Below are positions 1 to 7,750 of a DNA stretch of 64,000 nt, one piece after another. Each line of letters begins with the position of its first letter. Position 1 is the stretch's first letter. The position numbers and the translations under genes are program-made. Origin of the DNA: Pantoea sp. alder81 (GTDB lineage Bacteria > Pseudomonadota > Gammaproteobacteria > Enterobacterales > Enterobacteriaceae); the NCBI RefSeq assembly GCF_020179835.1, contig NZ_JAIUDA010000014.1, forward strand, positions 1 to 64,000, read 5' to 3'. The notes beneath the pieces are model-generated. The model did no database searches, was not told the origin of the DNA, and was given only the letters and a program-made list of their open reading frames with translations.

Positions 1-588
1 CTGGGTGTAAAACGCAGGCGACGCCGTAAGGGTCTGGCGACTGAGCGGCTTCCGCTTCTCCGCCCGGATGCGCCGAACCTGACATGGTCGATGGATTTTG
101 TCATGGATGCACTTGCCAGCGGCCGCCGGATTAAGTGCCTGACCTGCGTGGATGATTTCACGAAGGAGTGTCTGACGATCACCGCTGCTTTCGGTATTTC
201 AGGCGTTCAGGTCGCGCGTATTCTGGACGGCATCGCGCTGTTTCGTGGCTATCCGGCAACGATAAGAACCGATCAGGGCCCGGAATTTACCTGCCGTGCG
301 CTCGACCAGTGGGCTTTTGAGCATGGCGTGGAACTGCGACTCATCCAGCCGGGTAAGCCAACACAGAACGGGTTTATTGAGAGTTTTAACGGACGCTTTC
401 GGGATGAATGTCTGAATGAGCACTGGTTCAGCGATATTCTTCATGCCCGGAAAATCATTAGTGACTGGCGGCAGGACTATAATGAGTCCAGACCTCATTC
501 ATCACTGAATTACCAGACGCCGTCTGAATTTGCAGCATGCTGGCGAAACGGGAAACATGAAGAAAAACCAACCGACATTACTAACTGA
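1..588 (+). CDS. IS3-family transposase OrfB, 5' end outside window
   Basis: The frame is open from base 1, so this is the 3' part of a longer gene that starts before the window. The protein is the rve/DDE integrase domain of an IS3-family transposase. The first Asp is in WSMDFVMD, the second in RTDQGPEF and the Glu in NGFIESFNG, and FRDECLN follows as usual for the IS407/IS1222-like group. The typical C-terminal RPHSSLNYQTP motif is present. The stop is followed within a few bases by a recognisable IS end, so the 3' half looks intact. Whether the element is complete and active cannot be judged because the left end and orfA are not in the window. Confidence 0.9.
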   Translation: MGVKRRRRRKGLATERLPLLRPDAPNLTWSMDFVMDALASGRRIKCLTCVDDFTKECLTITAAFGISGVQVARILDGIALFRGYPATIRTDQGPEFTCRALDQWAFEHGVELRLIQPGKPTQNGFIESFNGRFRDECLNEHWFSDILHARKIISDWRQDYNESRPHSSLNYQTPSEFAACWRNGKHEEKPTDITN

Positions 589-591
589 AGG

Positions 592-617
592 TTGTATCTA
601 ATACTGGGGGCAGGTCA
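592..617. repeat. Right terminal inverted repeat of the IS3-family element
   Basis: Read on the minus strand this begins TGACCTGCCCCCAGTATTAG, the terminus known for IS407/IS1222-group IS3 elements. It starts four bases after the transposase stop codon. The left end lies outside the window, so the target duplication cannot be checked. Confidence 0.75.
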
Positions 618-882
618 ATTAATCTCTTAAGAGATTAGCAATGCACACTATTTATACTTTCACGCTAATTAATAATAATAAAATAAGGTAACTGCATAGT
701 TAAAGGGATTTAAAAGCCAATCTGGAATTGCACTACCTTGGCAGGCTTAGTGTAATAATTTACTTCTAAAACTATTGTCATTAATCCTTACAGAAATAAG
801 GTGGAGAATTTAAATATGATACCCATAGCTATTGGATTCAGAGATAGTTACTAAACCAGTTATAACATGAAGGTTTCAAACA

Positions 883-1002
883 ATGAGCACAGCGGGCTGG
901 GTCGGATGCGTTATAGTGATTGCATTGTTGGGCGCTGGCATTGTCGCTCTTTTAAGATTGTCTGCTCGGGTATCAAATAATAGTGATGACAAAGAATCTT
1001 AG
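883..1002 (+). CDS. Small single-span membrane protein (39 aa)
   Basis: A 39-codon ORF starting MSTAGWVGCVIVIALLGAG. Residues 6-26 form one hydrophobic helix, followed by a short polar tail ending in DDKES, so an inner-membrane anchor with a small soluble tail is likely. An AAGG sequence lies about 10 bases before the ATG and a hairpin follows the stop codon, which together support a real transcription unit. I do not recognise a family with certainty; small membrane proteins of this type are common in Enterobacteriaceae. Function unknown. Confidence 0.55.
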   Translation: MSTAGWVGCVIVIALLGAGIVALLRLSARVSNNSDDKES

Positions 1003-1025
1003 TCATCACTTTCTCTCTCACCTGA

Positions 1026-1044
1026 AACCCGCGGAAAGCGGGTT
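1026..1044. terminator. Hairpin downstream of the small membrane protein
   Basis: AACCCGC and GCGGGTT form a perfect 7-bp stem around the loop GGAAA. It sits 24 bases after the stop of the 39-aa gene and just before the end of the convergent gene at 1054. There is only a weak T-tract on the plus strand, so it may serve both directions. Confidence 0.55.
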
Positions 1045-1053
1045 AATCATCTT

Positions 1054-1263
1054 TCATTCAGTCAGGACTCTTATCACCATTTCGTAATATTTATCTTCTT
1101 TAATATCATGTCGCTCCCTTCTTTCCTGAGCAAGACGCTCAGATATTGACTTCTGGGTAATAGCAATATTCTCCCGATGCAGATTAAAGACTGCATCGCC
1201 AAGAATTGTACATAAGTGACCATAATCTCTGTCAACATTAAATGCATCAAACTTGTCCGTCAT
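1054..1263 (-). CDS. Small protein, possibly YmgA/AriR-like (69 aa)
   Basis: The start MTDKFDAFNV is chosen over an upstream ATG because it removes a poorly coding N-terminus. The core LGDAVFNLHRENIAITQKSI has the pattern of the YmgA-like proteins found at 22-27 kb in this window (I/LGxAVxxL, then an xIsxxSI helix). That pattern suggests the same all-helical connector fold, but identity is low and the assignment is an inference by eye. E. coli YmgA/AriR are small Rcs-phosphorelay and biofilm regulators. It sits alone between an IS remnant and the recombinase region. Confidence 0.5.
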   Translation of the reverse strand: MTDKFDAFNVDRDYGHLCTILGDAVFNLHRENIAITQKSISERLAQERRERHDIKEDKYYEMVIRVLTE

Positions 1264-1426
1264 ATACCCTCCGCTCATGAAACATTACGCTTGGCACGAA
1301 AAAGCCGTTGTAATGAAATTTCGACCCTTAAAAGATTTAAAATCGTATTGACTTTACCAGCAGTATTTAAACCAGACACTCTAATAGCAGGCGCCGGACA
1401 ATATTTAGGAAAGATCCTGGTTTGAA

Positions 1427-1579
1427 ATGAAAGATTTTAAAGAATTTAAAAAGAATTTCATCAACCATCAATTGGATTGCGGATTCAGAAGAATGCATCA
1501 TCAAAAAACGCGCTCTACTACAGGTAACAAAGTGGCACGTTTTTTAATCGGAGCATCATATCAAATGACTCGCAACTAA
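1427..1579 (+). CDS. Hypothetical 50-aa basic protein
   Basis: An ORF of 50 codons starting MKDFKEFKKN, rich in Lys, Arg and His, with no recognisable domain. There is no good ribosome binding site: the nearest AGGA is about 19 bases upstream. It occupies the only plus-strand coding-like stretch between the IS remnant and the recombinase. It could be a real small protein or a chance ORF in AT-rich DNA; I rate it as weak. Confidence 0.25.
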   Translation: MKDFKEFKKNFINHQLDCGFRRMHHQKTRSTTGNKVARFLIGASYQMTRN

Positions 1580-1622
1580 TTATAATCTTGTGCTCAACAA
1601 TTTCCAGCATGGCTTCGCCTAT

Positions 1623-1643
1623 TACCCCCGGTGACCGGAGGTA
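1623..1643. repeat. 21-bp imperfect palindrome upstream of the recombinase
   Basis: Nine of ten base pairs match around a central G at 1633 (arms TACCCCCGGT and ACCGGAGGTA). The arms are GC-rich inside AT-rich DNA, about 390 bp before the Cre-like gene. No T-tract follows, so it is not a typical terminator. An operator or recombinase-related site is possible. Confidence 0.4.
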
Positions 1644-1836
1644 GCTACAACTCATTAACTGTAATAACCTTGTCCGAAATGGATTATTAACTGGATTCTA
1701 GCTTCATATAATGGGTATTTTATGAAGTGGGATAGGGGCGCACTCACCTACAGATCTTAAGTTCATCCAAAAATCTAACCTAATATAATTAAGTTTATAT
1801 AAGGTCAGACAAACGACCAAAACCCCTGTATCATGC

Positions 1837-1853
1837 GGATCCGGGCCGGATCC
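1837..1853. repeat. Perfect 17-bp palindrome GGATCCGGGCCGGATCC
   Basis: Eight matching base pairs around a central G at 1845, about 180 bp before the recombinase start. It is not followed by T residues. It could be a protein-binding site. Confidence 0.45.
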
Positions 1854-1941
1854 TGAGCTTAACGGCCATTTATACAAAACGGCGGGACCTGAACGCTGCC
1901 CTGCTAAACGGGGCGGGCGCAGTCGGTTAAAATTCCGGCAG

Positions 1942-1998
1942 CGCTACGTAAAATCTGACGGGCATCTGCCCTGCTCTTTCTTCAGAATTCACGTAGCG
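1942..1998. repeat. Inverted repeat just upstream of the Cre-like gene
   Basis: The 17-bp arms CGCTACGTAAAATCTGA (1942-1958) and the complement of 1982-1998 match at 15 of 17 positions, separated by 23 bp. The right arm ends 36 bp before the recombinase ATG, so it overlaps the probable promoter or leader. It is a candidate operator or recombinase binding site. It does not have the 13-8-13 layout of loxP. Confidence 0.5.
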
Positions 1999-2033
1999 AT
2001 GCTGTCAGCTAAACGGGCAAATACTGAGCAAAT

Positions 2034-3065
2034 ATGAACGACATTTCCGGTTTTACCGGTGTGGCCCTCAGCGGCAGCGCCGATGACGATCTCACCGCGA
2101 AACTGGCCGCGTTCGTCCGGCACCGGGAGGCCTTCTCGCCTAACACGTGGCGCCAGCTGCTGAGCGTAATGCGGATCTGCTGGCGCTGGTCGCAGGAAAA
2201 CCGGCGGTCATTTCTGCCGATGTCGCCCGAGGACATGCAGGACTACCTGTTTCACCTGCAGGCGATTGGCCGATCAACATCGACCATCTCGGTGCACGGT
2301 GCTCTTCTGGCAATGTTACACCGTAACGCCGGCCTGGTGCCTCCGACGGTTTCACCGGACGTTATTCGTGCTAAAAAGAAAATTAACCGTACGGCCGTCG
2401 TTTCCGGCGAGCGCACCGGGCAGGCGGTGCCCTTCTGCCGGCCGGACCTGAATCGTCTCGATGCGGCATGGAAGCATTCTTCCCGTCTTCAGCACCTGCG
2501 GGACCTCGCTTTCATGCACGTGGCTTACGGTACGTTGCTGCGTATGAGTGAGTTGTCCCGCCTGCGGGTATGTGACATTACCCGGTCGGCTGACGGGCGC
2601 ATTATCCTCGATGTGGGCTGGACCAAGACCATTCTTCAGTCCGGTGGCATCGTCAAGGCGCTCAGTTCACGCTCATCTGAGCGGCTGATGGAATGGATTA
2701 ACGCCGCCGGCCTGGCGGGTGAACCCGATGCGGTAATCTTCTGCCCCGTACACCGGTCTAACAAAATTACGTCAGTATCTGAAGTGCCCATGAGTGCACC
2801 CTGCCTGGAAGATATCTGGCGCCGCGCAAGACATCAGGCGGGTGCGAAAACTCCCCTGAAAACGAACAAGGGACGCTATTCCAGCTGGAGTGGCCACAGC
2901 GCGCGCGTCGGTGCCGCGCAGGATATGGCCAGAAAGGGCATCTCGATCGCTCAGATCATGCAGGAAGGTACCTGGACACAGACTCAGACGGTGATGCGGT
3001 ATATTCGTATGGTCGAAGCTCACCGGGGCGCAATGGTAGCGCTGATGGAAAGCGATGATGATTAG
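2034..3065 (+). CDS. Cre-like tyrosine recombinase
   Basis: At 343 residues it has exactly the length of phage P1 Cre and aligns along its whole length by eye (REAFSPNTWR against Cre REAFSEHTWK; SWSGHSARVGAA against AWSGHSARVGAA). All catalytic residues are present: Arg170, Lys198, His288, Arg291, Trp314 and Tyr323, matching Cre Arg173, Lys201, His289, Arg292, Trp315 and Tyr324. It should therefore cut and join DNA through a 3'-phosphotyrosine. Such Cre relatives are commonly found on large enterobacterial plasmids, where a role in dimer resolution is plausible. No replication gene is visible here. Palindromes upstream (1623, 1837, 1942) may be regulatory or recombination sites. The cognate lox-like site was not identified. 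Confidence 0.93.
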   Translation: MNDISGFTGVALSGSADDDLTAKLAAFVRHREAFSPNTWRQLLSVMRICWRWSQENRRSFLPMSPEDMQDYLFHLQAIGRSTSTISVHGALLAMLHRNAGLVPPTVSPDVIRAKKKINRTAVVSGERTGQAVPFCRPDLNRLDAAWKHSSRLQHLRDLAFMHVAYGTLLRMSELSRLRVCDITRSADGRIILDVGWTKTILQSGGIVKALSSRSSERLMEWINAAGLAGEPDAVIFCPVHRSNKITSVSEVPMSAPCLEDIWRRARHQAGAKTPLKTNKGRYSSWSGHSARVGAAQDMARKGISIAQIMQEGTWTQTQTVMRYIRMVEAHRGAMVALMESDDD

Positions 3066-3203
3066 CAGGATGCCTTCAGCTTAGTTTCAGCCTGAACCTA
3101 TTTGTCGCATGCGCTCTATGAAATCTTTCGATGCGGCTGGTAATATTCTTCTTCCGCTGCTGGCTTCAGCTGAGGATGTCGTTAACAGCACGAAGGAGAA
3201 AGA

Positions 3204-3977
3204 ATGGCGGTTGATAAAAATGGATTCATCACCGAACCTGTCTTCAGTGGCTTTCAGCATGCTTTCGCCCCAGTGGTTTCTGACGTGGTGCAGAAGCTGA
3301 GTTCAGACGTGCCTGACAAGATCCACAGCATATATGTGTATGGCAGCCTGGCTGAGGGCAAAGGCAGGGAAGCGTTATCCGACCTGGATCTGACGGTGAT
3401 ATTCACGCGGGAACTCAATGACCTTACAGCAGCCAAAATGCAGGTTGTTAAGGCAGAGCTGGAACAGCAATATTCAGTCATCAGTAAAATTGATATCGAC
3501 CCGGGCGTGCTGGATGAGGTGATCTTGCCTGCCAGTGCGAATCGCTGGGGCTACTGGCTGAAACATCACTGCGTCTGCGTGTATGGTGAAGACCTGCGAG
3601 AACGCTTTAAACCTTTCAGACCTTCCAGGGACATTGCCGTCGCCGTTAACGGTGATTTTCTCACCGTGCTGAATGGCTATATTTCTCTTATGAAGCCCTC
3701 TCTGGAGCCTTTGCAACGGCATTCGCTGCAGCGTGCGGCAGCACGTAAGGCCATTCGTTCGACGAGCATTCTGAGAGACGAAAATGACCCGGACTGGCCG
3801 GCATCGCTTGAAGAGCATTGCGCAAAGTTTAATGACCGGTATCCGGCTCTCTCAGAAGAAATGGACTACCTGCTGAGCATCAGTAAACGGCCCCGTGGCG
3901 ATATCATGACTTTCGCCAGCAGGCTCTCGACATTTGCCTACTGGCTGAATGCCGAATTCAGCACGCGCATGCGGTAA
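3204..3977 (+). CDS. Nucleotidyltransferase-domain protein (257 aa)
   Basis: The start has a clear AAGGAGAAAG site. Residues 45-65 carry the Pol-beta superfamily signature YGSLAEGKGREALSDLDL, that is GSxxxG followed by SDLDL, whose acidic residues bind the metal. This is typical of MNT/kanamycin-nucleotidyltransferase-like proteins that transfer a nucleotide to a small molecule or protein. The C-terminal half (from about residue 130) is helical and resembles no family I can name. There is no obvious HEPN partner nearby, so a MNT-HEPN toxin-antitoxin pair is not supported. The substrate is unknown. Confidence 0.7.
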   Translation: MAVDKNGFITEPVFSGFQHAFAPVVSDVVQKLSSDVPDKIHSIYVYGSLAEGKGREALSDLDLTVIFTRELNDLTAAKMQVVKAELEQQYSVISKIDIDPGVLDEVILPASANRWGYWLKHHCVCVYGEDLRERFKPFRPSRDIAVAVNGDFLTVLNGYISLMKPSLEPLQRHSLQRAAARKAIRSTSILRDENDPDWPASLEEHCAKFNDRYPALSEEMDYLLSISKRPRGDIMTFASRLSTFAYWLNAEFSTRMR

Positions 3978-4056
3978 TAACCAAAAGCCGGCAATGCTTT
4001 AACACCCACTTAACCTTCGGAAGTGGAAGATCATCTGGCTGACGGATATCAGTGAC

Positions 4057-4959
4057 ATGAGTAAAACAACAACACCGACACCCCACGATGCGACATTCAA
4101 AGCATTTCTGACGCACCCGGATACCGCGCGCGACTTTATCGAATTACACGTGCCGGCAGAGTTTCGCGCGATCTGTGACCTCAGCACATTAAAACTTGAG
4201 TCCGGCAGTTTTGTGGAAGAAAACCTTCGCGCCTATTACAGCGACGTGCTTTACAGCCTTAAAACCACCCGTGGTGACGGCTATATCCACGTGCTGATTG
4301 AGCATCAGTCTACGCCCGATCGGCATATGGCGTTTCGTCTTATGCGTTACGCTATAGCGGCAATGCAGCGGCATCTTGATGCGGGGCATAAGCAGCTTCC
4401 ACTGGTGATCCCTGTCCTGTTTTACACCGGTCGGCGAAGCCCATACCCTTATTCGACAGACTGGCTTCAGGAGTTCAGCGATCCGGATTTGGCTGCCAGG
4501 TTATACGGCACGGCATTTCCATTTGTAGACGTCACTGCTATACCCGATGATGATATTATGAATCACCGCAGCATGGCAGCGCTGACGTTGCTTCAGAAGC
4601 ACATCCATCGCCGGGATCTGGCGGAGCTTCTCGATCGGCTGACGACAACGCTGTTGACCGGACATCTGACGGGACAGCAACTAATATCACTGATAAACTA
4701 CCTTATACAGGCAGGCGAAACTGAAGACGCTGAAGCCTTTGTACGTAATCTGGCACAAAGAATGCCGCAGCATGAGGAGGCTCTGATGACCATCGCACAG
4801 CAGCTGGAACAGAAAGGTATCGAAAAAGGTATGCAACTGGGAGAGCATAAAAGCAGGGTCGATATTGCTGAAAAGCTCCTCAAAAGTGGCATGGCTTTGA
4901 AATCCGTGAAAGAAATGACAGGTCTTTCAGAAGAAGAGCTTTCTAAAATACGTCACTAA
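4057..4959 (+). CDS. Rpn-family recombination-promoting nuclease (YhgA-like)
   Basis: 300 residues with the PF04754-type start HDATFKAFLTHPDTARDFIE. The PD-(D/E)XK-like core follows, with D in YYSDVLYSL and E-x-Q in VLIEHQS. E. coli RpnA-D proteins of this family are DNA endonucleases that raise RecA-independent recombination and help move DNA between cells. The C-terminus (about 255-300) is a helical tail with EKGIEKGMQLGEHKS, typical of the family. It follows the nucleotidyltransferase by about 80 bp on the same strand and appears intact. Confidence 0.88.
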   Translation: MSKTTTPTPHDATFKAFLTHPDTARDFIELHVPAEFRAICDLSTLKLESGSFVEENLRAYYSDVLYSLKTTRGDGYIHVLIEHQSTPDRHMAFRLMRYAIAAMQRHLDAGHKQLPLVIPVLFYTGRRSPYPYSTDWLQEFSDPDLAARLYGTAFPFVDVTAIPDDDIMNHRSMAALTLLQKHIHRRDLAELLDRLTTTLLTGHLTGQQLISLINYLIQAGETEDAEAFVRNLAQRMPQHEEALMTIAQQLEQKGIEKGMQLGEHKSRVDIAEKLLKSGMALKSVKEMTGLSEEELSKIRH

Positions 4960-5026
4960 GGCATTTACTCCCTGCCAGGATGTTCTGGCTTTGGCCAGGG
5001 GCATCTTCTGACTGGCCATAATAATA

Positions 5027-5066
5027 CCCTGACATTGGCTGATGTAATTTCAAGCTAGTGTCAGGG
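5027..5066. repeat. Inverted repeat between convergent genes
   Basis: CCCTGACA (5027-5034) and TGTCAGGG (5059-5066) are perfect inverted copies, separated by 24 bp. The site lies between the ends of the convergent rpn and DUF2913 genes. There is no T-tract; it may still stop transcription in both directions. Confidence 0.4.
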
Positions 5067-5114
5067 CTGTACGCTGATTCTTTATCTCATAACCATCATA
5101 CAGTTTGGCTGACC

Positions 5115-5705
5115 TTACTTTACATCAGCAATCAGAAGATGTAGTAAGGGATCCCCCACCTCTGCTTTGCGTTTCCACCCGGCACGTGACAGTAGAGCAT
5201 CAACCGCAGAGAGTTCGGCGGTGATACGGGCGGCAAGCGGTTTAACCAGACTTCCCTGTTCATCAAATCCCGTTTCCAGATCGCTTTTCCGCAGGAAAAC
5301 CGCCGGGATTCTAGGGTTCATTTTTACTGCCTGGCGCCCTTCCCAGTCGGACTCCGTGAGAATGCCATAATTAATACCCGTCAGCGTAACAGCGTGCATC
5401 ACGTGCTGGAGGCGGATTAAATCATTTTGCGCAAGCAAATCACCGCTGCTTGCCCGCCAGAGATATTCCAGCTTGCCCGGCAGATCCGCCCGAAGCCCTT
5501 TCTCCCGTCCTTCCCTGAGCAGCCAGCGAATGTCATGGGCCAGTTCACGCCTGAACAGACGCTTCTTCTCTGCCGTCGCCAGCCATCTGCATAAAAAGAG
5601 ATTTTTCTGCGCAGCGGAACTGACGGTTCCGGCCTGACGCGCCATGTTCAGTGCGATAAGCCCGCACCAGGCAAGATGATCGACGTAGAGGTTTGAGGTA
5701 TCCAT
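5115..5705 (-). CDS. DUF2913-family protein
   Basis: 196 residues, mostly helical, with the start MDTSNLYVDHLAWCGLIALN, which matches my memory of the DUF2913 family of gammaproteobacterial plasmid and island proteins. No catalytic motif is apparent and the function of the family is unknown. The gene faces the rpn gene and has its own promoter region to the right (5706-6082). The family assignment rests on N-terminal pattern and length only. Confidence 0.55.
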   Translation of the reverse strand: MDTSNLYVDHLAWCGLIALNMARQAGTVSSAAQKNLFLCRWLATAEKKRLFRRELAHDIRWLLREGREKGLRADLPGKLEYLWRASSGDLLAQNDLIRLQHVMHAVTLTGINYGILTESDWEGRQAVKMNPRIPAVFLRKSDLETGFDEQGSLVKPLAARITAELSAVDALLSRAGWKRKAEVGDPLLHLLIADVK

Positions 5706-6082
5706 ACTTTGATTTATTTTTTCGTTGATATATCGATTTAATTGCCGATCCTAACCTGCGCGGGCTTCAATTTCATCCCTGTTTATCAGAGAGCCTCTCT
5801 GCCCCTCAGGTGGCGAGGGGGTGACGGCGTAAACGGAAGCTCGGGTTATAGAAAACTCCTATGACCAGTAACAAAAGGTAAATATAAATTCCACCCTGAG
5901 CAGAGTAATATCGTGGTGCACACACAGCTACGCTGTTGCAAACGAGAATTTCTGTACTGATTTATTTAACCCGTGTTCAGACGGGTTTTTTCAGTATTCA
6001 CGCCGGCATTTTCCGGATGTGAAAAACGCAGACCTTCACGCCTCAGACGGCAGCTGTGTTCGGGCATAAAGGCAAGCTGTAT
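5706..6082. other. Intergenic region with one terminator-like hairpin
   Basis: No ORF of coding character is seen. The right part holds the hairpin described at 5968. The left part must contain the promoter of the DUF2913 gene. Confidence 0.4.
5968..5992 (+). terminator. Rho-independent terminator
   Basis: AACCCGT (5968-5974) pairs with ACGGGTT (5981-5987) around a 6-base loop and is followed by a T-run on the plus strand. No clear plus-strand gene precedes it, so either an unannotated small transcript ends here or it is a relic. Confidence 0.6.
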
Positions 6083-6292
6083 TCAGGACAGCGCATAAGG
6101 AAATCTGAGCATAAATACCGTGAGAGGTGTCTTGTGTTGCCTGCCGTACAGCTCATGGACAATCAGCTGCCTGCCACTCTGGATCCTGACTTCCAGGACC
6201 GTCGTGACGCTGGCTGCGGCATTGTTTTTAGCTGATGCGAAACGACTGCCTACCAGTCTGGCCAGCTCCGCTTCCGTTAACCTCATGATCAT
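6083..6292 (-). CDS. Hypothetical 69-aa protein
   Basis: The start MIMRLTEAELARLVG is preferred because GGA lies about 10 bases upstream; an upstream ATG and a TTG have no site. The protein begins with a short helix and continues with a beta-rich stretch (TTVLEVRIQSGRQLIVHELYG). I do not recognise a family. It lies directly downstream of the phytase operon's 3' end on the same strand but is separated by its own spacing, so co-transcription is unclear. Confidence 0.35.
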   Translation of the reverse strand: MIMRLTEAELARLVGSRFASAKNNAAASVTTVLEVRIQSGRQLIVHELYGRQHKTPLTVFMLRFPYALS

Positions 6293-6447
6293 GCCGTTCT
6301 TTTCCAAAAAGACTTTCAACATAACCAAGATAGCTGAAATGCGGGCACTGGTGACGTTTGCGCGCTTTTCCTGAAAATGTCAGACCTGACATTCGTAGCG
6401 GATAATACGGGCACGCAGATATCTGTGTACCCGTGTACGTTAGTGAC

Positions 6448-7728
6448 TTACTGATAGCTCACCGGCGTGATGGAAGCGGAGTCCAGATTCCGGTTAAGCG
6501 CTTTCAGCGCCGTTTTCATCGGACACAACGTGCCCACTTCGGTGATTCGGCAATCTGACTGGCGCCATTCTTCCCGCAGCAACGGATGTTGGTCATCAAC
6601 CGTCTGCAGGCGTCGCAGGTCATCCAGGCTCTGCCCCTGGAAATAGACGTGCAGGAACCGTTCGCCGCTTTTCGTATCGCGCCAGCGCTCAAACACCAGG
6701 CTGCTTCCCGGCGGAATGTTGCCACGCGTGTAGCCTGGCAGTGTCCACGTGAAGTTCATCAGGGTGCGCACCATGGCGATATTGGTATCATGGGCAACCA
6801 GCAGCAGCCAGCGGGTGTCCGGCAGCCTGTCAGTCGTCCCTGAAACACCCTGTCCGACGCCCTGCAACATAGTGTTGAGCAGGATCGACCCGCGTTTTTG
6901 CGCGGTATACATCACATCGTTGCCCAGATCGTAATTCGCCGTGAGCAGCGGCAGCACCGCCGTGATCTGCACGGATGAGGTGATGTTACCCCACGCCAGC
7001 TGGCTCAGCGGCAGGTTTTCATTCCATCCAAGCCGCAGGGTTTCAACCATATTGGCCAGCACGCTCAGGCCGTCGATGGACGCTTTGCCGCTTTTGCCCT
7101 GCTTAATTTGCCATGGCTTATCGAAGTACGAGCAGTCAGCATCCGGGCTGCACACCGCATGTTTGAGTGCCTGCACCGCCGGCTGCAACGCCTGCTGACG
7201 TGCGGCTAAATCCCCTGCCTTCGCTCTGACTGCCGCCAGCTGTTTTGCCGGGTCAGTATTGGTGGCAGGAAACGCTTCCGTCTGGAACAGCGGATCGTCC
7301 TCTCCCTCAACCCGATGGACCTCGACGCCGCAGCCTGGAAACGCCCCATCAACCAGCGCCTGTGCCGTGGCGCGGGTGCGCTGAAGTGGGCTGGCCCGCA
7401 CGTATACATCCTGCGGTTGCGGGCAGCCCGCGGTCAGCAGGCCAAGCCGGCGGTAATGTTCCCCTTCCCAGCGGCCCTTGTTCTCCACGGCGGCATAGCC
7501 GTGACCGGTGAGCTCCCCGTCGCGCGTGGTCCAGGTCGTCCAGGCACGATGCGTGGCCGCTTCAATATCCTTACGGTTGCCCGGCGTGGGCGGGCGAATG
7601 CCGTGACGGTTGAGCTCGACGACTTTCTCCAGCTGATACTGTGCTTCTGCCTGCGCCTGAGAGGCGCAAAGCCACAGTGCACCGGCAATGAACAGGCGTG
7701 CGGCGGCCTGATGTCTGCGTGGCATCAT
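6448..7728 (-). CDS. Periplasmic phytase / histidine acid phosphatase
   Basis: 426 residues with a signal peptide ending near AQAEA. The histidine acid phosphatase motif RHGIRPP is at 41-47 (nucleophile His42) and the proton donor pair HD is at 313-314 in VAHDTN. Sequence along its length closely resembles Klebsiella PhyK (ELTGHGYAAVENKG, YVRASPLQRTRATAQALVDG), so the substrate is most likely phytate (inositol hexakisphosphate), with glucose-1-phosphatase activity as an alternative. It should release phosphate stepwise in the periplasm and leave inositol monophosphate. It is the last gene of the operon, starting 22 bp after the transporter. Confidence 0.9.
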   Translation of the reverse strand: MMPRRHQAAARLFIAGALWLCASQAQAEAQYQLEKVVELNRHGIRPPTPGNRKDIEAATHRAWTTWTTRDGELTGHGYAAVENKGRWEGEHYRRLGLLTAGCPQPQDVYVRASPLQRTRATAQALVDGAFPGCGVEVHRVEGEDDPLFQTEAFPATNTDPAKQLAAVRAKAGDLAARQQALQPAVQALKHAVCSPDADCSYFDKPWQIKQGKSGKASIDGLSVLANMVETLRLGWNENLPLSQLAWGNITSSVQITAVLPLLTANYDLGNDVMYTAQKRGSILLNTMLQGVGQGVSGTTDRLPDTRWLLLVAHDTNIAMVRTLMNFTWTLPGYTRGNIPPGSSLVFERWRDTKSGERFLHVYFQGQSLDDLRRLQTVDDQHPLLREEWRQSDCRITEVGTLCPMKTALKALNRNLDSASITPVSYQ

Positions 7729-7750
7729 AATGTCTTCCTTACTGAGCTGA

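Noticed and set aside
1837..1853. Idea that the GGATCC palindrome is a lox site
   Set aside because: Recombinase sites of the Cre type need about 13-bp arms and an 8-bp asymmetric spacer; this palindrome is too short and has no spacer.
3204..4959. MNT-HEPN type toxin-antitoxin pair
   Set aside because: The neighbour of the nucleotidyltransferase is an Rpn nuclease, not a HEPN protein.
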